NCBI GenBank assembly: GCA_021372695.1
Contig: JAJFTY010000239.1
Span: 76,851-140,850 of the forward strand
Length of the DNA stretch: 64,000 bases
Origin: Deltaproteobacteria bacterium
Lineage (GTDB): Bacteria; Desulfobacterota; Syntrophia; Syntrophales; UBA5619
Direction of reading: 5' to 3'
Of the stretch, positions 42,647 through 52,145 are shown piece after piece (the first letter of the stretch is position 1; each line of letters starts with the position of its first letter). Under the pieces are notes generated by a model. That model did not search any database, was not told where the DNA came from, and saw only the letters and a list, made by a program, of their open reading frames with translations. The position numbers and the translations under genes are program-made.

Positions 42647-43492
42647 ATGCGGCCCGTGACGGTGAAGGAACTCCTGGCATGCCGGACCCGGCTGGGGATC
42701 GCGCAGGTGGCAGGACCGGCCGGCAGCACGGCTGCCGTGACCCGGGTGTTCAGCTATCCCGCCCGGGAGAACGGCTGGAGCGCCGGAACGATGCCGTCAC
42801 AGGCCATCGTGCTCTTTCCCCCCGGCGAAGCCTGGAGAGATTTTCTGAGCGGAGGGGCCTGCCCGATCTCACCGCCGTTTCGGAACGTTCCCTGCATGGC
42901 TGTCTCCGCCCGGGAGATTCCTGGTGACCTGCGGAGCTATTCCGAGTCTTCAGGCACGCCCCTGTTCGCATCACTCCACGATCCTTTCCTGCTCCATAGC
43001 CGCCTGACCGGCCTGCTCCGCGAGCTGGGGGAAAGGACGGTCATGGTCCACGGTGTGCTCGTCCGGCTTTCGGGGCGGGGGGTCCTGATCATGGGCGAAA
43101 GCGGGATCGGGAAGACCTCCACCGGCCTGGCGCTGATGCATTCGGAACACCGCTGGGTGGCGGACGATGCCGTCATCCTGGAGGGGAAAAGGGATACCCT
43201 TTACGGACGGGGCCACGAAAGATCCCGGGGCTGGATTGCCGTTCGGGGAAGGGGCATCCTGAGGGCGGAAGAGCTGCTGGGCCCCAAAAGGCTTCTTGGG
43301 AGAAGCCGTGTGGATGTGATCATCCGTCTGACTGCCGCAGCCGGCCACAGTGGGAACAGTGCTGCGCCCGTGTCATGGGTCGGCGTCACGATCCCCTGCC
43401 GGGACCTCACGACGGATATCGATCCCGGGCGGACGGCCGACCGCCTGCTCGACTGCCTCAACCGTCTCGACGAAGGCAAGGGTCATGAGTGA
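42647..43492 (+). CDS. hprK: HPr kinase/phosphorylase-like protein
   Basis: A 281-residue protein with the HprK C-terminal kinase domain. Motifs are the P-loop MGESGIGKTSTGLAL, WVADDAVIL, and the signature-like loop AVRGRGILRAEELLG. The N-terminal domain is divergent from Gram-positive HprK. The ATG at 42647 follows GGGGGAG by eight bases; the longer open frame overlaps ptsN and is rejected. It would phosphorylate HPr on Ser. HPr and enzyme I, often next in such clusters, are not in the window. Confidence 0.88.
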   Translation: MRPVTVKELLACRTRLGIAQVAGPAGSTAAVTRVFSYPARENGWSAGTMPSQAIVLFPPGEAWRDFLSGGACPISPPFRNVPCMAVSAREIPGDLRSYSESSGTPLFASLHDPFLLHSRLTGLLRELGERTVMVHGVLVRLSGRGVLIMGESGIGKTSTGLALMHSEHRWVADDAVILEGKRDTLYGRGHERSRGWIAVRGRGILRAEELLGPKRLLGRSRVDVIIRLTAAAGHSGNSAAPVSWVGVTIPCRDLTTDIDPGRTADRLLDCLNRLDEGKGHE

Positions 43493-43598
43493 AGCCCGCT
43501 CGATCAGGCTGCCCGGCAGGCATCGGATGGCGTATCCAGGAGCGCGATTCTAGACGGGCGTTGAAAAACACACCGTGCGATTGGCTGAGGGGTATGGG

Positions 43599-44465
43599 AT
43601 GAAGCAGTTGCGCATCGTGATCATCACGGGTCTGTCCGGTTCCGGCAAGAGCACCGCCCTGCGGGCGCTGGAGGACATCGGCTTTTTCTGCGTCGACAAC
43701 CTGCCGGTGGTTCTCCTGCCGAAGTTTCTCGAGATTCAGTCCGATCCCGCCAAGGAGATCACCAAGGTCGCGATGGTCATGGATCTCAGGGAACGGGGAT
43801 TGCTTGAGAAATACCCGCGGATCTTCACCCGGCTCCGCGAAAAGGGCTACAAGATCGAAATCCTCTTCTTTGATGCCGTCGATGAAGCGATCCTGCAACG
43901 TTTCAGCGAGACAAGAAGGTCCCATCCTCTTGCGCCGCGCGGCTCCCTGATGGACGGCATCCGCCTGGAGCGGGAAAAGCTGGCCCCGCTGAAGCAGATG
44001 GCCGACAAAGTTGTGGACACCACCTCATGCAACGTCCATCAGCTCAAGGATGTCGTCCAGCAGTATTTCCTCGGATCGTCCACGGCCCGAAGTCTGGTGA
44101 TCCACGTGACCTCGTTCGGATACCGCTACGGCCTGCCGGCCGACGCTGACATGGTCATGGACGTCCGTTTTCTGCCCAATCCCCATTTCGTCAAGGAACT
44201 GCGCCCGTGCAACGGTCATGACAGCCGGGTGCGCGATTATGTGCTGGAATCGGAAGCGGGCCGGACTTTCGTCTCAAAAATGTTCGATCTGATGGCGTTT
44301 CTGATCCCCCTCTACGAGAAGGAGGGCAAGTCCCGGTTCAACATCGCCATCGGGTGCACGGGCGGTCACCACCGTTCCGTCGTCATGGCCAACCTCCTGG
44401 GCTCCTACTTCGACGACAAGGGCTATTTTGCGAACGTCTCCCACCGGGACATCCTGAAATCCTAG
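43599..44465 (+). CDS. rapZ: RNase adapter / nucleotide-binding protein RapZ
   Basis: A 288-residue RapZ (YvcJ) family protein. Walker A is [18 protein letters not shown], Walker B-like [10 protein letters not shown] region, and the conserved C-terminal [17 protein letters not shown]. In enterics it binds small RNAs that control amino-sugar synthesis; the role in this lineage is unproven. ATG 43599 follows GAGGGG. Its stop overlaps the stop of the convergent M23 gene by 4 bases. Confidence 0.94.
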   Translation: MKQLRIVIITGLSGSGKSTALRALEDIGFFCVDNLPVVLLPKFLEIQSDPAKEITKVAMVMDLRERGLLEKYPRIFTRLREKGYKIEILFFDAVDEAILQRFSETRRSHPLAPRGSLMDGIRLEREKLAPLKQMADKVVDTTSCNVHQLKDVVQQYFLGSSTARSLVIHVTSFGYRYGLPADADMVMDVRFLPNPHFVKELRPCNGHDSRVRDYVLESEAGRTFVSKMFDLMAFLIPLYEKEGKSRFNIAIGCTGGHHRSVVMANLLGSYFDDKGYFANVSHRDILKS

Positions 44466-45790
44466 GAACCAGCCTCCAACTTCTTCGTCACATTGTCGGC
44501 GATCCAGTGGGGATCCCACCACTCCCGGGGATCGACGAACTGGCCATGGATCGCCACGCCGAAGTGGAGGTGGTCTCCGCCCGCGAGGCCCGTCATGCCC
44601 GAGAGCCCGATGACCTCTCCGCGCTTGACTGTCTGGTCCGGCTTGACCTGGATGCCGCTCATGTGGGCGTAGAGGGTCGAGAGCCCCATGCCGTGGTCGA
44701 TGATGACGGCGTTTCCGTAGATTCCCAAGGGGCCGCTGAAACGGACGATGCCGTTGTTGGCGGCTTCGATCGGGGCATGGACGAGCGAGGCGAGGTCGAC
44801 GCCGACGTGGACGCTTTCGCCCACCGCCTTGCCGTCGTAGAAATAGGTCCGGCGGTCGCCGAAAAGGGCCATGGGGGCCGCGTTCTTCATCCGGAGGAAC
44901 GTCTCTTGCCAAAGCGGTCGGGGCTCCGATTTAAGACAGGCGGCCTGGATCGTCTTGAGATTGTCGGCGCGCAGCAGGGTGTTCACATAGACGAAGGCCT
45001 CGATGGGCGTTTTCCCGCGTAGCTCGGGAACCGATGCCTGGAATTCCGGCATCTTTTGGCCGAGGAAGCTCTCGGTCAGGACCATCTTGTCGCTCCGGAA
45101 TTTGCGCTTCTGAATCAGGGCCGGGATGCCGATTGCGGTTTCATTTCCGGCCCGGTCCTGTGCCGTGATGCGGATCTGCGGAGTCCCTGCGACCGCATCC
45201 AGAGGGAGGGCAAAGTAAGCTGCATAACCGGCTGTCCCGGCCAGCGTCACGGGATAGGCCGGGTAGAAAAGCTCTCCCGCCTGGACGCCCGTTCGTGCCG
45301 CTGCCTCCGAAAGGCGATAGGCGACGACACAGGCTCCGCCGGGATTGATGTGGTTCTGCGCATTGAGTTGGATGATCTGGGGTGGAAGCGTGTCGATCGT
45401 GACCGGTTGAGTCACGGTGGTCCGGTTCTTCCAGAGGGAATGATCGGTGGCGGCCACGGTCAGCTGGGCCGGTCCATCGTGGAGTTTGAGCGCCGCGGCG
45501 TCGATGACGACCGTTATGGCCTTGCGGCGGATTCCCGTCTCCGGGTAGTCGACGGCGGAGAGGCCCTGGGAGCGGTTGTCCTGGGCGATGGTGACTTCCG
45601 TGCGGGCAAGACCGCGGCCCGCGTCGGAAAAGGTCACGGTCAGCGACTTGCGGAGTCCGATCACGGCGGAATCCGCCCCGATCTCCAGAACGGGTTTGTC
45701 CTTCTCGCCCGCGGTCAGGAAAAACCAGACGCCTCCGCCCGCGATAAGCAGGATGAGACAACCGACGATATACCAGAACCTCTTCTGCAT
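44462..45790 (-). CDS. M23-family metallopeptidase (murein hydrolase-like)
   Basis: A 442-residue protein. An N-terminal membrane anchor or signal (about 5-26) is followed by Ig-like/cadherin-type beta domains (about 30-260) and a C-terminal LytM/M23 domain. The zinc motif is [10 protein letters not shown], with [14 protein letters not shown] and [12 protein letters not shown] completing the site. All ligands (HxxxD, HxH) are present, so it should be an active peptidoglycan endopeptidase. It stands where ptsH/ptsI might be expected, on the opposite strand, and converges on rapZ. ATG 45790 has GGAGG ten bases upstream. Confidence 0.9.
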   Translation of the reverse strand: MQKRFWYIVGCLILLIAGGGVWFFLTAGEKDKPVLEIGADSAVIGLRKSLTVTFSDAGRGLARTEVTIAQDNRSQGLSAVDYPETGIRRKAITVVIDAAALKLHDGPAQLTVAATDHSLWKNRTTVTQPVTIDTLPPQIIQLNAQNHINPGGACVVAYRLSEAAARTGVQAGELFYPAYPVTLAGTAGYAAYFALPLDAVAGTPQIRITAQDRAGNETAIGIPALIQKRKFRSDKMVLTESFLGQKMPEFQASVPELRGKTPIEAFVYVNTLLRADNLKTIQAACLKSEPRPLWQETFLRMKNAAPMALFGDRRTYFYDGKAVGESVHVGVDLASLVHAPIEAANNGIVRFSGPLGIYGNAVIIDHGMGLSTLYAHMSGIQVKPDQTVKRGEVIGLSGMTGLAGGDHLHFGVAIHGQFVDPREWWDPHWIADNVTKKLEAGS

Positions 45791-45954
45791 GGCCTGCATT
45801 CCTCCCCGATGGACTGGGTGCGGTATAGCCACTTTGTGGATCGATTGCAAGGCGAAAAACGGTTCGGGGGGGGCGGTGAATTTCCAGCTGGAATTCCTTG
45901 ATCTTGCAGGGCAACCTTGCTATAAGTTGTCATCCCCTGTGAGGTGACCCCGAA

Positions 45955-47169
45955 ATGCTGAAGGAGAGAAGAGTCGTTCTGGGCGTGACCGGCGGCATTG
46001 CCGCTTACAAGGCGGCGGAGCTAGTCCGGGAGCTTGTCCGGCGAGGGGCCAGGGTCCGGGTCGTCATGACCGACCATGCCTGCAAGTTCGTCACGCCGCT
46101 CACTTTCGAGACCCTGTCGGGGAACCCCGTGGCCACGGAGCTCTTCTGGGTGCCGGGGGCATTCGAAATCGGCCACATCGCACTCGCCGAATTTGCCGAA
46201 CTCGTCGTCATCGCACCGGCAACGGCCAACATCATCGGCAAGATGGCGGTCGGACTTGCCGATGATCTTCTCTCCACCCTCCTGCTCGCCACCGAGGCCC
46301 CCGTTCTGATCTGCCCGGCGATGAACGCGAAGATGTACGCAAACAAAATCGTTCAGGAGAACCTGGCCCGTCTCGTCTCCCGCGGCCATGCCGTGCTGGA
46401 GCCCGGATATGGCGAACTGGCCTGCCGGGTCGAGGGGCGGGGACGGCTTGCCGAACCGTTCGACATTGCGGAGGAGATCGAGTCGATGCTGACCGTGAAG
46501 GATCTCCGCAGCGAACGGATTCTCGTCACGGCGGGGCCAACGCAGGAACCCTTCGATCCGGTGCGGTTCATCAGCAACCGCTCCTCGGGAAAGATGGGGT
46601 ATGCCCTCGCTTCGGAGGCCCTGCGGCGGGGTGCGGCGGTGACGCTGGTCAGCGGTCCAACCGGGCTTTCCGCTCCTCCGGGAGTGAAGTTCGTCCCCGT
46701 CCGCACCGCCCTGGAGATGCGGGATGCGGTCCTGGCCCATCTGGACGAGGCGACCGTCGTCATCAAGGCCGCAGCGGTGGCCGATTACCGGCCTGCGGTC
46801 TGCGAGCCCGAGAAAATCAAGAAGGCGGAAGGTGCGCTGACCGTCTGCCTGGAGCGCAATCCGGACATCATCGCCGAAATCGCCCGCCGGAGGGGCGACC
46901 TGATTCTGGTCGGTTTTGCGATGGAGTCGGAGCATCTGATCGAGCATGCGCGGAAGAAGCTCATGGAAAAGGGGATGGACTTCATCGTGGCCAACGATGT
47001 GACCGAACCCGGCGCCGGGTTCCAGGGCGATACGAATGTCATCCGGATCCTGGATCGGGAGGGGGGCGTGGAGCCGTTTCCGCTGATGGATAAAAGGGAA
47101 GTGGCGGGTGTCATCCTCGACCGGGTGAAGAGGATCCGGGAAAGCAGAGGGGCTCGCGATGGCGCCTGA
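45955..47169 (+). CDS. coaBC: Bifunctional phosphopantothenoylcysteine decarboxylase / phosphopantothenate-cysteine ligase
   Basis: A 404-residue two-domain enzyme of coenzyme A synthesis. The CoaC flavoprotein half starts GVTGGIAAYKAAELV and has the His in FEIGHIALAEFAE and the PAMNAKMY motif. The CoaB half begins near residue 190 (TAGPTQEPFDPVRFISNRSSGKMG) and shows VIKAAAVADYRP and KIKKAEG. Length is normal. The last codons overlap the start of the UDG gene by 11 bases. Confidence 0.96.
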   Translation: MLKERRVVLGVTGGIAAYKAAELVRELVRRGARVRVVMTDHACKFVTPLTFETLSGNPVATELFWVPGAFEIGHIALAEFAELVVIAPATANIIGKMAVGLADDLLSTLLLATEAPVLICPAMNAKMYANKIVQENLARLVSRGHAVLEPGYGELACRVEGRGRLAEPFDIAEEIESMLTVKDLRSERILVTAGPTQEPFDPVRFISNRSSGKMGYALASEALRRGAAVTLVSGPTGLSAPPGVKFVPVRTALEMRDAVLAHLDEATVVIKAAAVADYRPAVCEPEKIKKAEGALTVCLERNPDIIAEIARRRGDLILVGFAMESEHLIEHARKKLMEKGMDFIVANDVTEPGAGFQGDTNVIRILDREGGVEPFPLMDKREVAGVILDRVKRIRESRGARDGA

Positions 47170-47884
47170 GGCGGAACCGCGGGAAGAGCTCCTCGGACTG
47201 GTCCGGTCGCTTGCGGAGAGGGTGCGTGTCGATGGCGAGTTGGGAAAACCGCTCTCCTATCTCTCAGCGGGCAGCGATGCACCGGCGGCGGTTCCGGAGC
47301 CGGCGGCTTCCCCGCGGGTCGGCGGGAAGGCCGCTGCCCTGGAAAAAGTGCGGGCGGAGCTCGGGGAGTGTTGCCGCTGCGACCTCCACACTCTTCGCCA
47401 CCGGATCGTCTTCGGCGAGGGAAATCCCGATGCCGAACTGGTTTTTGTCGGCGAGGCGCCGGGGGCCGATGAGGACGCCCAGGGCAGGCCCTTCGTCGGC
47501 CGCGCGGGTCAATTGCTCACGAAAATCATCGCGGCGATGGGGTTGAAACGGGAGGAGGTCTACATCTGCAACATCCTGAAGTGCCGCCCGCCGGAAAACA
47601 GGAACCCGCTGCCGGAGGAGATCGCCGCCTGTGAGCCGTTCCTGATCCGCCAACTCGAGGCGATCCGTCCCCGGGTCATCTGTGCCCTCGGCAGTTTTGC
47701 CGCGCATGCCCTGCTGAAATCGGAGGCGCCCATCACGGTTCTGCGCGGGCGGTTCCACAGCTATCAGGGAATTCCTCTGATGCCGACCTATCACCCGGCT
47801 TACCTGCTCAGGAATCCGGGGGTGAAAAAACAGGCCTGGGAGGATGTCCAGGCGATCATGAAGCTGCTCCGGGAAAAGCAATAG
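47159..47884 (+). CDS. Uracil-DNA glycosylase, family 4 (Fe-S)
   Basis: A 241-residue DNA repair enzyme removing uracil. The family 4 hallmark is seen: GEAPGADEDAQGRPFVGRAGQ as active site and [4Fe-4S] Cys in ECCRCDLHTLR and ICNILKCRPPENRNPLPEEIAACEPFL, with the C-terminal TYHPAYLL. The first 65 or so residues are an unrelated Ala/Pro-rich extension. Translation is coupled to coaBC by an 11-base overlap. Confidence 0.93.
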   Translation: MAPEAEPREELLGLVRSLAERVRVDGELGKPLSYLSAGSDAPAAVPEPAASPRVGGKAAALEKVRAELGECCRCDLHTLRHRIVFGEGNPDAELVFVGEAPGADEDAQGRPFVGRAGQLLTKIIAAMGLKREEVYICNILKCRPPENRNPLPEEIAACEPFLIRQLEAIRPRVICALGSFAAHALLKSEAPITVLRGRFHSYQGIPLMPTYHPAYLLRNPGVKKQAWEDVQAIMKLLREKQ

Positions 47885-47914
47885 CCGCGATTGACATGGA
47901 AGGGGTCCCCTGAA

Positions 47915-49240
47915 ATGAAGAGATACCTGTCGAGAATCGTCTTCACCGCTGCGGTAATGTCTCTGCTGCTGATCGTTTTTACGATCTCCGGGCCGGATCT
48001 GCCCGCGGCTGAAAAACCGCCGGTGTTCGATGTGATTACAGTCAGCGCGGCCATCACGCCGCCTATCGCCGAATACATTGTCCAGAGCATCGGCGAGGCG
48101 GCGAAGAGCGGGGCAGAAGGGCTGATCATCCGCCTGGATACTCCGGGCGGACTCGATCTGGCGATGCGGGACATCGCCAAAGCGATCCTGAACGCGCCGC
48201 TCCCCGTCATCGTTTACGTCGCCCCCTCCGGCGCGAGGGCGGCTTCGGCCGGGGTCATCATCACGGTTGCGGCGCATGTGGCGGCGATGGCTCCGGGGAC
48301 GAACATCGGCGCCGCGCATCCTGTGGGCCTCGGCATCGGCGGCGGCATGGATAAGACCATGAGCCGGAAGGTGGAAAACGACGCCGTGGCCTATGTCCGG
48401 GGGATCGCCAACAAGAGGGGGCGCAGCGAGGAGTGGGTCGAAAAGGCTGTCCGGAAGAGCGAGTCGATCACAGCCGAGGAGGCCCTCCGTCTGAAGGTGA
48501 TCGATTTCGTCGCGACCGATCTGAACCAGCTCATCGAAAAGCTGGACGGCCGGGAGATCACCCTGGCCACGGGGAAAAAGGTCGTTCTCCGGACAAAGGG
48601 CGCGCTGCTCAACGACAAGAGCATGGGCACGCGGCAGAAGGTCCTCTCCGCGCTCAGCGATCCGAACATCGCCTACATCCTTCTGCTGATCGGCCTGGCC
48701 GGCCTCTATTTCGAGTTTTCCACCCCCGGGAGCATCCTGCCGGGGGTGATCGGGGGGATCTCCCTGATCTTGGCCTTCTTCGCCATGCAGACGCTTCCGG
48801 TGAACTACGCCGGGATTGCCCTGATTCTATTCGCCATCATCCTGTTCATCGCGGAACTCAAGGTGGTCAGCCACGGGATCCTCGCCATCGGGGGGGTCAT
48901 CTCGCTCGTCATCGGGTCGCTGATGCTTTTTCAGAGCCCCGACCCCAGCCTTCGAATCTCCTGGGGCGTTCTGGTGCCGGCGGTGACGGTCACATCGCTT
49001 TTCTTCATCGGCGTCATCGCGATCGCCCTGAAGGCGCAGATGCGCAAGGTCCAGGGCGGGGAGGAGGGGATGAGAGGCGAAGAGGGGGAGGCGACGACCG
49101 ATGTTTTTGCCGAGGGCAAGGTTTTGATCCGCGGGGAGTATTGGAATGCCACAAGCGATGTCCCGGTGACCCGAGGGACGAAGGTGCGGGTGGTCGGAGT
49201 GGAACATCTGAGCGTCAAGGTGGAACCCATCAAGAAATAA
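47915..49240 (+). CDS. nfeD: NfeD family membrane-bound serine protease (ClpP-class)
   Basis: A 441-residue protein with a signal peptide, an N-terminal ClpP-like protease domain (RLDTPGGLDLAMRDI, APSGARAASAGVIIT with the nucleophilic Ser, and a Lys-bearing KVENDAVAYVR segment), four to five membrane spans (about 245-375) and a C-terminal OB-fold NfeD domain. It is paired with a slipin gene 12 bases downstream, the conserved NfeD-stomatin operon that is thought to process membrane proteins. ATG 47915 gives the signal peptide; ATG 47891 is an alternative. Confidence 0.93.
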   Translation: MKRYLSRIVFTAAVMSLLLIVFTISGPDLPAAEKPPVFDVITVSAAITPPIAEYIVQSIGEAAKSGAEGLIIRLDTPGGLDLAMRDIAKAILNAPLPVIVYVAPSGARAASAGVIITVAAHVAAMAPGTNIGAAHPVGLGIGGGMDKTMSRKVENDAVAYVRGIANKRGRSEEWVEKAVRKSESITAEEALRLKVIDFVATDLNQLIEKLDGREITLATGKKVVLRTKGALLNDKSMGTRQKVLSALSDPNIAYILLLIGLAGLYFEFSTPGSILPGVIGGISLILAFFAMQTLPVNYAGIALILFAIILFIAELKVVSHGILAIGGVISLVIGSLMLFQSPDPSLRISWGVLVPAVTVTSLFFIGVIAIALKAQMRKVQGGEEGMRGEEGEATTDVFAEGKVLIRGEYWNATSDVPVTRGTKVRVVGVEHLSVKVEPIKK

Positions 49241-49252
49241 AAGGAGGCAGTC

Positions 49253-50014
49253 ATGCTAGGTTTTTCTTATCCCATCATCGTGCTGGTCATTCTGGTCGTG
49301 ATGTTTCTCGCGTCGGCCATCCGGATCCTTAACGAGTACGAGCGGGCCGTCATCTTCCGTCTGGGGAGGATCATCGATACCAAAGGACCTGGGCTCATCA
49401 TCCTGATCCCCGTCATCGACAAGATGGTCCGGATCGACATGCGGACAATCACCATGGACATCCCTCCGCAGGACGTCATCACCCGGGACAACGTCTCGAT
49501 CAAGGTCAACGCCGTCGTCTATTTCCGCGTCATTGACGCAAACTCGGCTGTGATCAATGTCGAGAATTATCTCTATGCCACGTCGCAGCTCTCCCAGACG
49601 ACGCTCCGGAGCGTCTGCGGCCAGATGGAGTTGGACGAAATTCTCTCCGAGCGGGAGAAGATCAACCTCCAGCTCCAGGAGATTCTGGACCGGAGCACCG
49701 AACCCTGGGGAATCAAGGTCTCCCACGTCGAGGTCAAGCAGATCGACCTGCCCGAGGAGATGAAGCGGGCGATCGCCAAGCAGGCGGAAGCGGAGAGGGA
49801 GCGGCGGGCCAAGGTGATCAACGCCGAAGGGGAATTCCAGGCGGCCCAGAAGCTGATCGAAGCGGCGGCCCTGATGGAGACGCAGCCCATGTCCCTGCAG
49901 CTCCGCTATCTTCAGACCTTGAACCAGATCGCTGCGGAGAACAACTCGACGACACTCTTCCCCATCCCGATCGACCTGTTCAAGCCTTTTTTGAAATTGG
50001 CGGAGAAAGCGTGA
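49253..50014 (+). CDS. Slipin / stomatin-like SPFH protein
   Basis: A 253-residue SPFH (band 7) protein with an N-terminal membrane hairpin (about 3-23), the SPFH domain ([23 protein letters not shown] region, [14 protein letters not shown]) and a C-terminal coiled coil (about 165-215, rich in [19 protein letters not shown]). It oligomerises in the membrane and partners NfeD. AAAAGGAGG precedes the ATG. Confidence 0.95.
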   Translation: MLGFSYPIIVLVILVVMFLASAIRILNEYERAVIFRLGRIIDTKGPGLIILIPVIDKMVRIDMRTITMDIPPQDVITRDNVSIKVNAVVYFRVIDANSAVINVENYLYATSQLSQTTLRSVCGQMELDEILSEREKINLQLQEILDRSTEPWGIKVSHVEVKQIDLPEEMKRAIAKQAEAERERRAKVINAEGEFQAAQKLIEAAALMETQPMSLQLRYLQTLNQIAAENNSTTLFPIPIDLFKPFLKLAEKA

Positions 50015-50027
50015 AGCATGCCGGGAA

Positions 50028-50059
50028 CGGAATCCCTCCCCTCGAGGAGAGGGATTCCG
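50028..50059. other. Hairpin downstream of the slipin gene
   Basis: CGGAATCCCTC (50028-50038) pairs perfectly with GAGGGATTCCG (50049-50059) across a 10-base loop, just after the slipin stop. No U-tract follows, so termination would be inefficient; it could mark the 3' end of the coaBC-slipin transcript or protect it. Confidence 0.45.
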
Positions 50060-50113
50060 GATGGGTTGGAAAATGCCGCAACGCGGCGCGAAGAGGGAGG
50101 CCATCGTAACGCT

Positions 50114-50452
50114 ATGGAGAGACCCGGCAAGAAGGGCGCCCTGACGGGCGGCATGACCCTGATCACGATCGGGGTGCTGATCATCCTGCACAAAATGGGC
50201 GTATGGGAGTTCTCCCACAGTTGGCCCCTGCTGCTGATCGTGATTGGCGCCGGGACGGTTATCCAGCGGGTGAAGGACCTCGGCGGCTGGATCATCGGGT
50301 GTGTCGGCGTGGTCTTTTTTCTTGCGGAGAATCTCGGGATGGAGATCTGGAAGATCGTGAATCTCCTGCTTCCTCTTCTTCTGATCCTGGTAGGCGTTCA
50401 TCTGATCCTGAAGCACCGTGAGAAAAAGACGGATGACATCGATAACCCGTGA
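50114..50452 (+). CDS. Small LiaI/LiaF-like membrane protein
   Basis: A 112-residue protein with three to four hydrophobic segments (GGMTLITIGVLIILHKMG, WPLLLIVIGAGTVIQ, GWIIGCVGVVFFLAEN, IVNLLLPLLLILVGVHLIL). This N-terminal transmembrane pattern (DUF5668 type) is shared with LiaF-type envelope-stress proteins, but the cytoplasmic/C-terminal LiaF domain is missing. The frame is open to 50018, but ATG 50114 marks the start of family-like sequence. It overlaps the HAD gene by 20 bases. Confidence 0.75.
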   Translation: MERPGKKGALTGGMTLITIGVLIILHKMGVWEFSHSWPLLLIVIGAGTVIQRVKDLGGWIIGCVGVVFFLAENLGMEIWKIVNLLLPLLLILVGVHLILKHREKKTDDIDNP

Positions 50453-51143
50453 CCATCTCGCCCCCGCCTCCGGACCGGCGGGGGATTCCCCATGCAAGCG
50501 GCTCTTGGTCGTCTGTGATTTCGACGGGACAGTCTGCCGGGTGGACCTGTGCAACGAGATCCTGGACCATTTTGCCGGCGATTGGGAGGCGATCGACCGC
50601 GCCTATGCGGCGGGTGAGGTCGGTTCCCGGGCCGCCTACGGCCGGATCGCACCCCTGATCCGGACGAACCGGCCGCAGGTGATGGACTTCATCCTGAAGC
50701 ATGAGCGTCTCGACCCGTTCTTCAAGGGATTCGTGGACTTCTGCCGGAGGCGGCGGATCGATCTGAAGATCGTCTCCGACGGCTTGGACGCCTGCGTCGA
50801 GGCGACCCTCCGGAAACACGGTCTCGACTTGGAATACTTCTGCAACCGCCTCCTCTTCATGCCCGATGACCGGATCGAATTCGACTTCCCCCCGGCGAGC
50901 CCGGAGTGCGGCCGCTGCGGGACCTGCAAGCGTTCCCTGCTCGACCGCTTCCGGCCGGACTACGACCGGATCATCTACGTCGGCGACGGCCATTCCGACC
51001 TCTGTGCCGCAGGGATGGCCGATCAGATCTTCGCCAAGGACGTTCTTTACGAAAAGTGCATGGAAAAAGGCACTCCCTGCATCTTCTACGATGACTTCGA
51101 CGATATCCGCAGCCGGCTGGAAAAGACCTTTTTCAACCCCTGA
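50433..51143 (+). CDS. HAD-IB family phosphatase (MtnX/SerB-like)
   Basis: A 236-residue haloacid dehalogenase. Motif I is VVCDFDGTVCRVDL, motif II in LKIVSDGLDACV, and motif IV YVGDGHSDLCAA. Cys pairs in ECGRCGTCKRSLLD could bind a metal. Related enzymes dephosphorylate phosphoserine or enol-phosphates in methionine salvage; the substrate here cannot be assigned. It overlaps the preceding membrane protein gene. Both ATG 50433 and GTG 50418 are weak starts. Confidence 0.85.
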   Translation: MTSITRDHLAPASGPAGDSPCKRLLVVCDFDGTVCRVDLCNEILDHFAGDWEAIDRAYAAGEVGSRAAYGRIAPLIRTNRPQVMDFILKHERLDPFFKGFVDFCRRRRIDLKIVSDGLDACVEATLRKHGLDLEYFCNRLLFMPDDRIEFDFPPASPECGRCGTCKRSLLDRFRPDYDRIIYVGDGHSDLCAAGMADQIFAKDVLYEKCMEKGTPCIFYDDFDDIRSRLEKTFFNP

Positions 51144-51268
51144 AGAGCCCTGCTCCATCCCCGGCGCGGCCTGCGCCTCCCTCCTCGCAAGCGTTTTTTC
51201 TCCCGTAGCCGGCGTTTCTGCAAAAATGCCGTCTTTTAACTTTTTTTCAAGCCATTTCAACGCGTCAT

Positions 51269-51295
51269 TAAAGTTATTCGCGGAAATGCCGAAAA
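51269..51295 (+). promoter_or_regulatory. Putative sigma-28 (FliA) promoter of the chemotaxis unit
   Basis: TAAAGTTA (51269-51276), an 11-base spacer and GCCGAAAA (51288-51295) differ from the enteric sigma-28 consensus (TAAAGTTT, 11, GCCGATAA) at one position in each box. It lies 38 bases upstream of the HTH gene that precedes cheW and an MCP, both classical sigma-28 targets. Confidence 0.7.
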
Positions 51296-51333
51296 TACAG
51301 TCGAATCGATTCACATCCCTGGGAGGGAAGAGG

Positions 51334-51582
51334 ATGAGTTCATCGGGCGGAGATCAGAAGCGGCGGGAAGGGCAGTCCCTGGGGGATGGCATCCTTACGG
51401 CCCACGAGGTGGCGGCCTATTTGAGGCTGACGGAGACCACGGTCTGCAAACTGGCCGCGGCCGGAGACTTGCCGGGGTTCAAGATCGGCAAGTCGTGGCG
51501 GTTTGAGAGGGGCGAAATCCTCGGACGGATCGCCGCGGCGAAGCACAGGGGAAGTGAGTCAGCCGGACAGGAAGGGAGATAG
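51334..51582 (+). CDS. Excisionase/AlpA-type helix-turn-helix protein
   Basis: An 82-residue DNA-binding protein. The core LTAHEVAAYLRLTETTVCKLAAAGDLPGFKIGKSWRF is the HTH_17 (MerR/excisionase-like) winged helix, with polar tails on each side. GGGAGG lies seven bases before the ATG. No integrase or phage gene is near, so it is more likely a regulator of the chemotaxis unit than a recombination factor. It precedes cheW by 7 bases. Confidence 0.85.
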   Translation: MSSSGGDQKRREGQSLGDGILTAHEVAAYLRLTETTVCKLAAAGDLPGFKIGKSWRFERGEILGRIAAAKHRGSESAGQEGR

Positions 51583-51589
51583 AGACGAA

Positions 51590-52102
51590 ATGGAAGAGAT
51601 GGCAAAGACGATGGATCAGGCGGTCAAGGCGATGGCAAGCCGGGAGGGAAAGTACCTTACGTTTTGTCTGGCCGGGGAGGAGTACGGGATCGGAATTCTC
51701 AAGGTGAAGGAGATCATCGGGATGATGGCCATTACCTCCATCCCGCAGACGCCGGGGTATGTCAAGGGGGTGATCAATCTGCGCGGAAAAGTCATTCCCG
51801 TCGTTGACCTGAGATTGAAGTTCGGCATGGAATCCATCGGATATACGGAAAGGACCTGCATCATCGTCGTCGATATCAAGGGTGGGGACCGGAAAATCCA
51901 GATGGGCATCGTTGTGGATTCCGTCTCCGAAGTGCTCAACATCAAGCCGGGCGAGATCGAGGATACGCCCACTTTCGGTGCGCAGATGGACACGGATTAT
52001 ATTCTAGGCATGGCGAAGATGGAGGGTGGCGTAAAGATCCTGCTCGACATCGACCGGGTTCTCGGCAACGTGGATTGTCAGAATCTGGCGCACTCGGCAT
52101 AA
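51590..52102 (+). CDS. cheW: Chemotaxis coupling protein CheW
   Basis: A 170-residue CheW that links chemoreceptors to the CheA kinase. Family pattern: [52 protein letters not shown], and [22 protein letters not shown] short N-terminal helix (about 20 residues) precedes it. The ATG at 51590 is chosen; the frame opens at 51503, within the HTH gene. CheA is not in the window. Confidence 0.95.
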   Translation: MEEMAKTMDQAVKAMASREGKYLTFCLAGEEYGIGILKVKEIIGMMAITSIPQTPGYVKGVINLRGKVIPVVDLRLKFGMESIGYTERTCIIVVDIKGGDRKIQMGIVVDSVSEVLNIKPGEIEDTPTFGAQMDTDYILGMAKMEGGVKILLDIDRVLGNVDCQNLAHSA

Positions 52103-52145
52103 TCGATCAGGTACTGGAGTTTTCAGGCCGGAATGGAGACGGGAT

